Assembly (NCBI RefSeq): GCF_000143415.4
Contig: NW_003314283.1
Location: forward strand, 1,207,890-1,229,325
Direction: 5' to 3'
Source: Selaginella moellendorffii
Taxonomy: Eukaryota > Streptophyta > Lycopodiopsida > Selaginellales > Selaginellaceae
DNA: 21,436 bases
A program made the position numbers and the translations under genes. The notes beneath the pieces are model-generated. The model worked only from the letters and a program-made list of their open reading frames with translations. It had not been told where the DNA came from and did no database searches. Below are positions 19,330 through 21,436 of this stretch, in pieces; the stretch's first letter is position 1; every line of letters starts with the position of its first letter.

Positions 19330-19611
19330 AGCCCACTAAGCAATACGACCAACCAAGTTCTTTCACTTCAATAATGAAGTAATGGCAGCATGATCACTTT
19401 CAAGTAACGTCCAAGAACCATGTAGATATGCATGAAGTTTCTTGAAACCCCAAACTACTATTAAACATTCCTTCTCTATCATGGAGTAGTTCACCTCCAC
19501 TGGTTGTAATGTATGGCTTATATACGCAATGGGATGGCGCTGACCAAGCATACTTAGGCTCTCTTGTATCAACACATCTCCAAGACCAATATCAAAAGCA
19601 TCCATGCGCAA
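19330..19611 (-). pseudogene. Ty3/gypsy RNase H
   Basis: The segment MRMDAFDIGLGDVLIQ, HPIAYISHTLQPVEVNYSMI, EKECLIVVWGFKKLHAYLHG and ESDHAAITSLLK shows the RNase H region that follows reverse transcriptase in gypsy elements, with the acidic residues D, E and D of the active site still present. It degrades the RNA strand during reverse transcription. It adjoins the reverse transcriptase in a shifted frame, and the downstream linker (minus, 19,063-19,329, with FMADANALSRA) leads to integrase. Confidence 0.85.
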
Positions 19612-20500
19612 AATAAAAAGGTCAAGTATAGTTAGGATATGCTAAAATCGGAGGAGTCGTCAATAGCTCTTTGAGATCCACGAATGTCTGCTCACAAGCT
19701 GAAGACCAAATAAATGACTTCAACAATGCCCACAATGGTGCAGTGCGATCAGAAAGATGATCCACAAAATGATCGAGAGAGTGCACCTTGCCCAAGAAGC
19801 ACTGCACATCAGTCATATACTTTGGAGTAGGGAACTTTAGAACAACCACAAGTTTGTCAAAATCAACTTGCAAACCCTCACGAGAAATATAATACCTAAG
19901 ATAAGTTGTGTCTTTGGACTCAAATACGCACTTTGACCACTTCAGCTTTAAACCAACATCCCATAGCCAATCTAACACTTTACAAACATCACAAACATGC
20001 TCCTCCCATGTCCTCTTTAAGTGAATCAAGATATCATTAATGAAGTCAACAATCACCTCCGACATATTGCAAAGAACCTCGTCCATCATCCGCTAGAAAA
20101 TTTCTGGAGCATTGTTCAAACCAAACAGCATTATCAAGAACTTATACAAACCAAATGATGTACAAAAAGCAGTGTTAGGAATATCTTCTTTGACCATCAG
20201 TACTTATTAGTACCTAGAAGTAAAATCTAGCTTGGTGAACTAACAACTTCGCCCCAAACGATCCAAAAGATCAGCAGTGTGAAGAAGAGGGTACATATTT
20301 GGGATCGTCACTTTTGTTTAATAGACAATAGTCGATGCAGAAATGAATACTCCCATCAGACTTTGTCACAAGATGAGGTTCACATGCCTAAGGACTTCGT
20401 GACTTCCAAATAATACCCTTCTCCTGTAAGCAACTAATTTTTCCATTCTACTTTTGTCACTTAACCACACCTCTGACCACTTGGAAGAGTCTCATTCACA
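19612..20500 (-). pseudogene. Ty3/gypsy reverse transcriptase
   Basis: The minus strand reads, with shifts and stops, KSDGSIHFCIDYCLLNK (about 20,310-20,375), LLDRLGAKL.TKLDF (about 20,220-20,260), then MMDEVLCNMSEVIVDFINDILIH (20,020-20,089). After these come HVCDVCKVLDWLWDVGLKLK and PPILAYPNYT. These are standard blocks of gypsy reverse transcriptase. The catalytic box, normally Y/F-x-D-D, is FIND here, so one catalytic aspartate is lost. Gag and protease are not present upstream; at about 20,500 the sequence changes to an unrelated LTR, so the element is truncated. Confidence 0.85.
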
Positions 20501-21389
20501 ACCTCCATAAGTCCAATTTAGGACTTGGGGCTTGCTAACCCCAAAGATGGCATCTATGCCACTCAACGTTTGCACTTGGTCCAAGTGTTCCACGTGTCCG
20601 AGCCTATGATCGACACCCCAAGGTACCACCAACATCCAGCCCGCTATGTTAAGGCCATACCCATTCACCTTGGTCACACCGGTGGTCCAACACCACCAGC
20701 ATCACAATCCCATCTCTCAAAGATTGGGTAATCCGTCCATGAGTGGTTCTCTTAGATCCACTCCTTAGCATCCTTAGAATGCCTGCAGATATGGGGAACA
20801 GCCTTCCCCATTATCCCTTTTACGGTCCCCACCAAGTCCCGTTTCTATCCATGGCCGTGTTTGCCAACACTGCCACTCGGACAAGGTCCACTAATCCGAC
20901 CACTAAGTCTCCACTGTCCTCGGGGACTTCCTCACCACAAGACTGCATCTTTGGTCACCACACTAGAGGATTGCTCCTCTTCTTTTCCACAATTTGGGAC
21001 TTTGGGACAACATTTTGGAACACCGTGGCCTTACCCAAACCTCTTGGGTACTCTCCCCACCTTCTGCCTTTGGGTGCTCTAGCCATGGGCTTAGAGCAAA
21101 GTTCCATTGAGCCACACCAGGTATCCAAGTAGGTAGTGCCACCCACACTTGGACTAGGAGCATTGGCCATTCGATCTCCTAGGGGAACTAGAGCCGGCTC
21201 TTGAACACTTCACCAAGCTACCCCACTTGTCGGTTCGTATTCACTCTAGTTTTGGACTTCCGAGTGGTCAAGTCATCACCCAACACCTGGGACAGCCTTT
21301 CTGGGCCAAACTAGCCTTTCTTGGCCAAACTAACTCCACTGGGCTCCAACCCTCACACTCTCCCTACTATACTTTTGGAACCCCTTGCA
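20500..21389 (-). repeat. LTR of a second element, same family as 17,514-18,056
   Basis: On the minus strand a run of 20 G (21,391-21,410) is followed by CTGCAAGGGGTTCCAAAAG and GTATAGTAGGGAGAG. This matches the LTR start at 17,514, and the flank before the G-run (GAAAGCCCAAAGC) matches too. It is GC-richer than its surroundings and has a single CACGTG at 20,591. Near its far end there are short inverted repeats (TTGGGG/CCCCAA, AAGTCC/GGACTT). The exact end near 20,500, against the gypsy reverse transcriptase, is not certain. Open frames in it are not coding. Confidence 0.6.
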
Positions 21390-21436
21390 GCCCCCCCCCC
21401 CCCCCCCCCCAAGGAGAAGATAGCTTTGGGCTTTCA

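Noticed and set aside
20743-21132. 129-codon plus-strand open frame
   Set aside because: It lies inside the LTR of a minus-strand element and has no recognisable domain. GC-rich LTR sequence gives long chance frames on all strands.

Overview
This looks like nuclear DNA from a land plant. The evidence is a germin-like protein gene, GDSL lipase and purple acid phosphatase exons, CACTA (TNP2-type) transposons and nested LTR retrotransposons. GC-rich exons sit in very AT-rich spacer, and putative introns are short (54 and 139 nt). The lineage cannot be fixed from the sequence alone.

Layout. (1) 1-2500: AT-rich, with scattered minus-strand remains of a TNP2-type CACTA transposase. (2) 2955-5347: three unrelated coding pieces on the plus strand: a GDSL esterase/lipase fragment with an in-frame stop, the last exon of a purple acid phosphatase with a frameshift, and a three-exon candidate whose N-terminus resembles the LEM-like fold of animal LAP2 and whose C-terminus has one membrane span. 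(3) 5681-6490: an intact single-exon germin-like protein gene with a TATA box, the only clearly functional gene here. (4) 6491-8900: AT-rich spacer with no supported gene. (5) 8937-9256: a decayed second germin-like copy, cut off by a CACTA element that starts at 9257 and carries subterminal repeats and TNP2 fragments to about 11,780. (6) 11,780-13,800: spacer with a diverged direct repeat of about 180 bp.

(7) 13,800-20,500: a decayed Ty3/gypsy element on the minus strand (reverse transcriptase, RNase H, integrase, polypurine tract, start of the 3' LTR). Its integrase is split by a 3736-bp insertion at 14,321-18,056. The insertion is bounded by ATGAT on both sides and by 13-bp inverted ends matching at 12 positions, and its removal keeps the integrase frame open across the site. 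The insertion is composite. It contains a TRIM-like unit (two 162-bp LTRs, a tRNA-Met-type primer site, nested tandem repeats, a G-rich tract), a long non-coding stretch, and a different LTR-like 3' end carrying four CACGTG boxes and a perfect 12-bp hairpin. (8) 20,500-21,436: an LTR of the same family as that 3' end, on the opposite strand.

No operon-like cooperation is expected. The host genes are independent, and most of the window is layered transposon sequence. The most interesting items are the LEM-like membrane-protein candidate and the chimeric LTR insertion.
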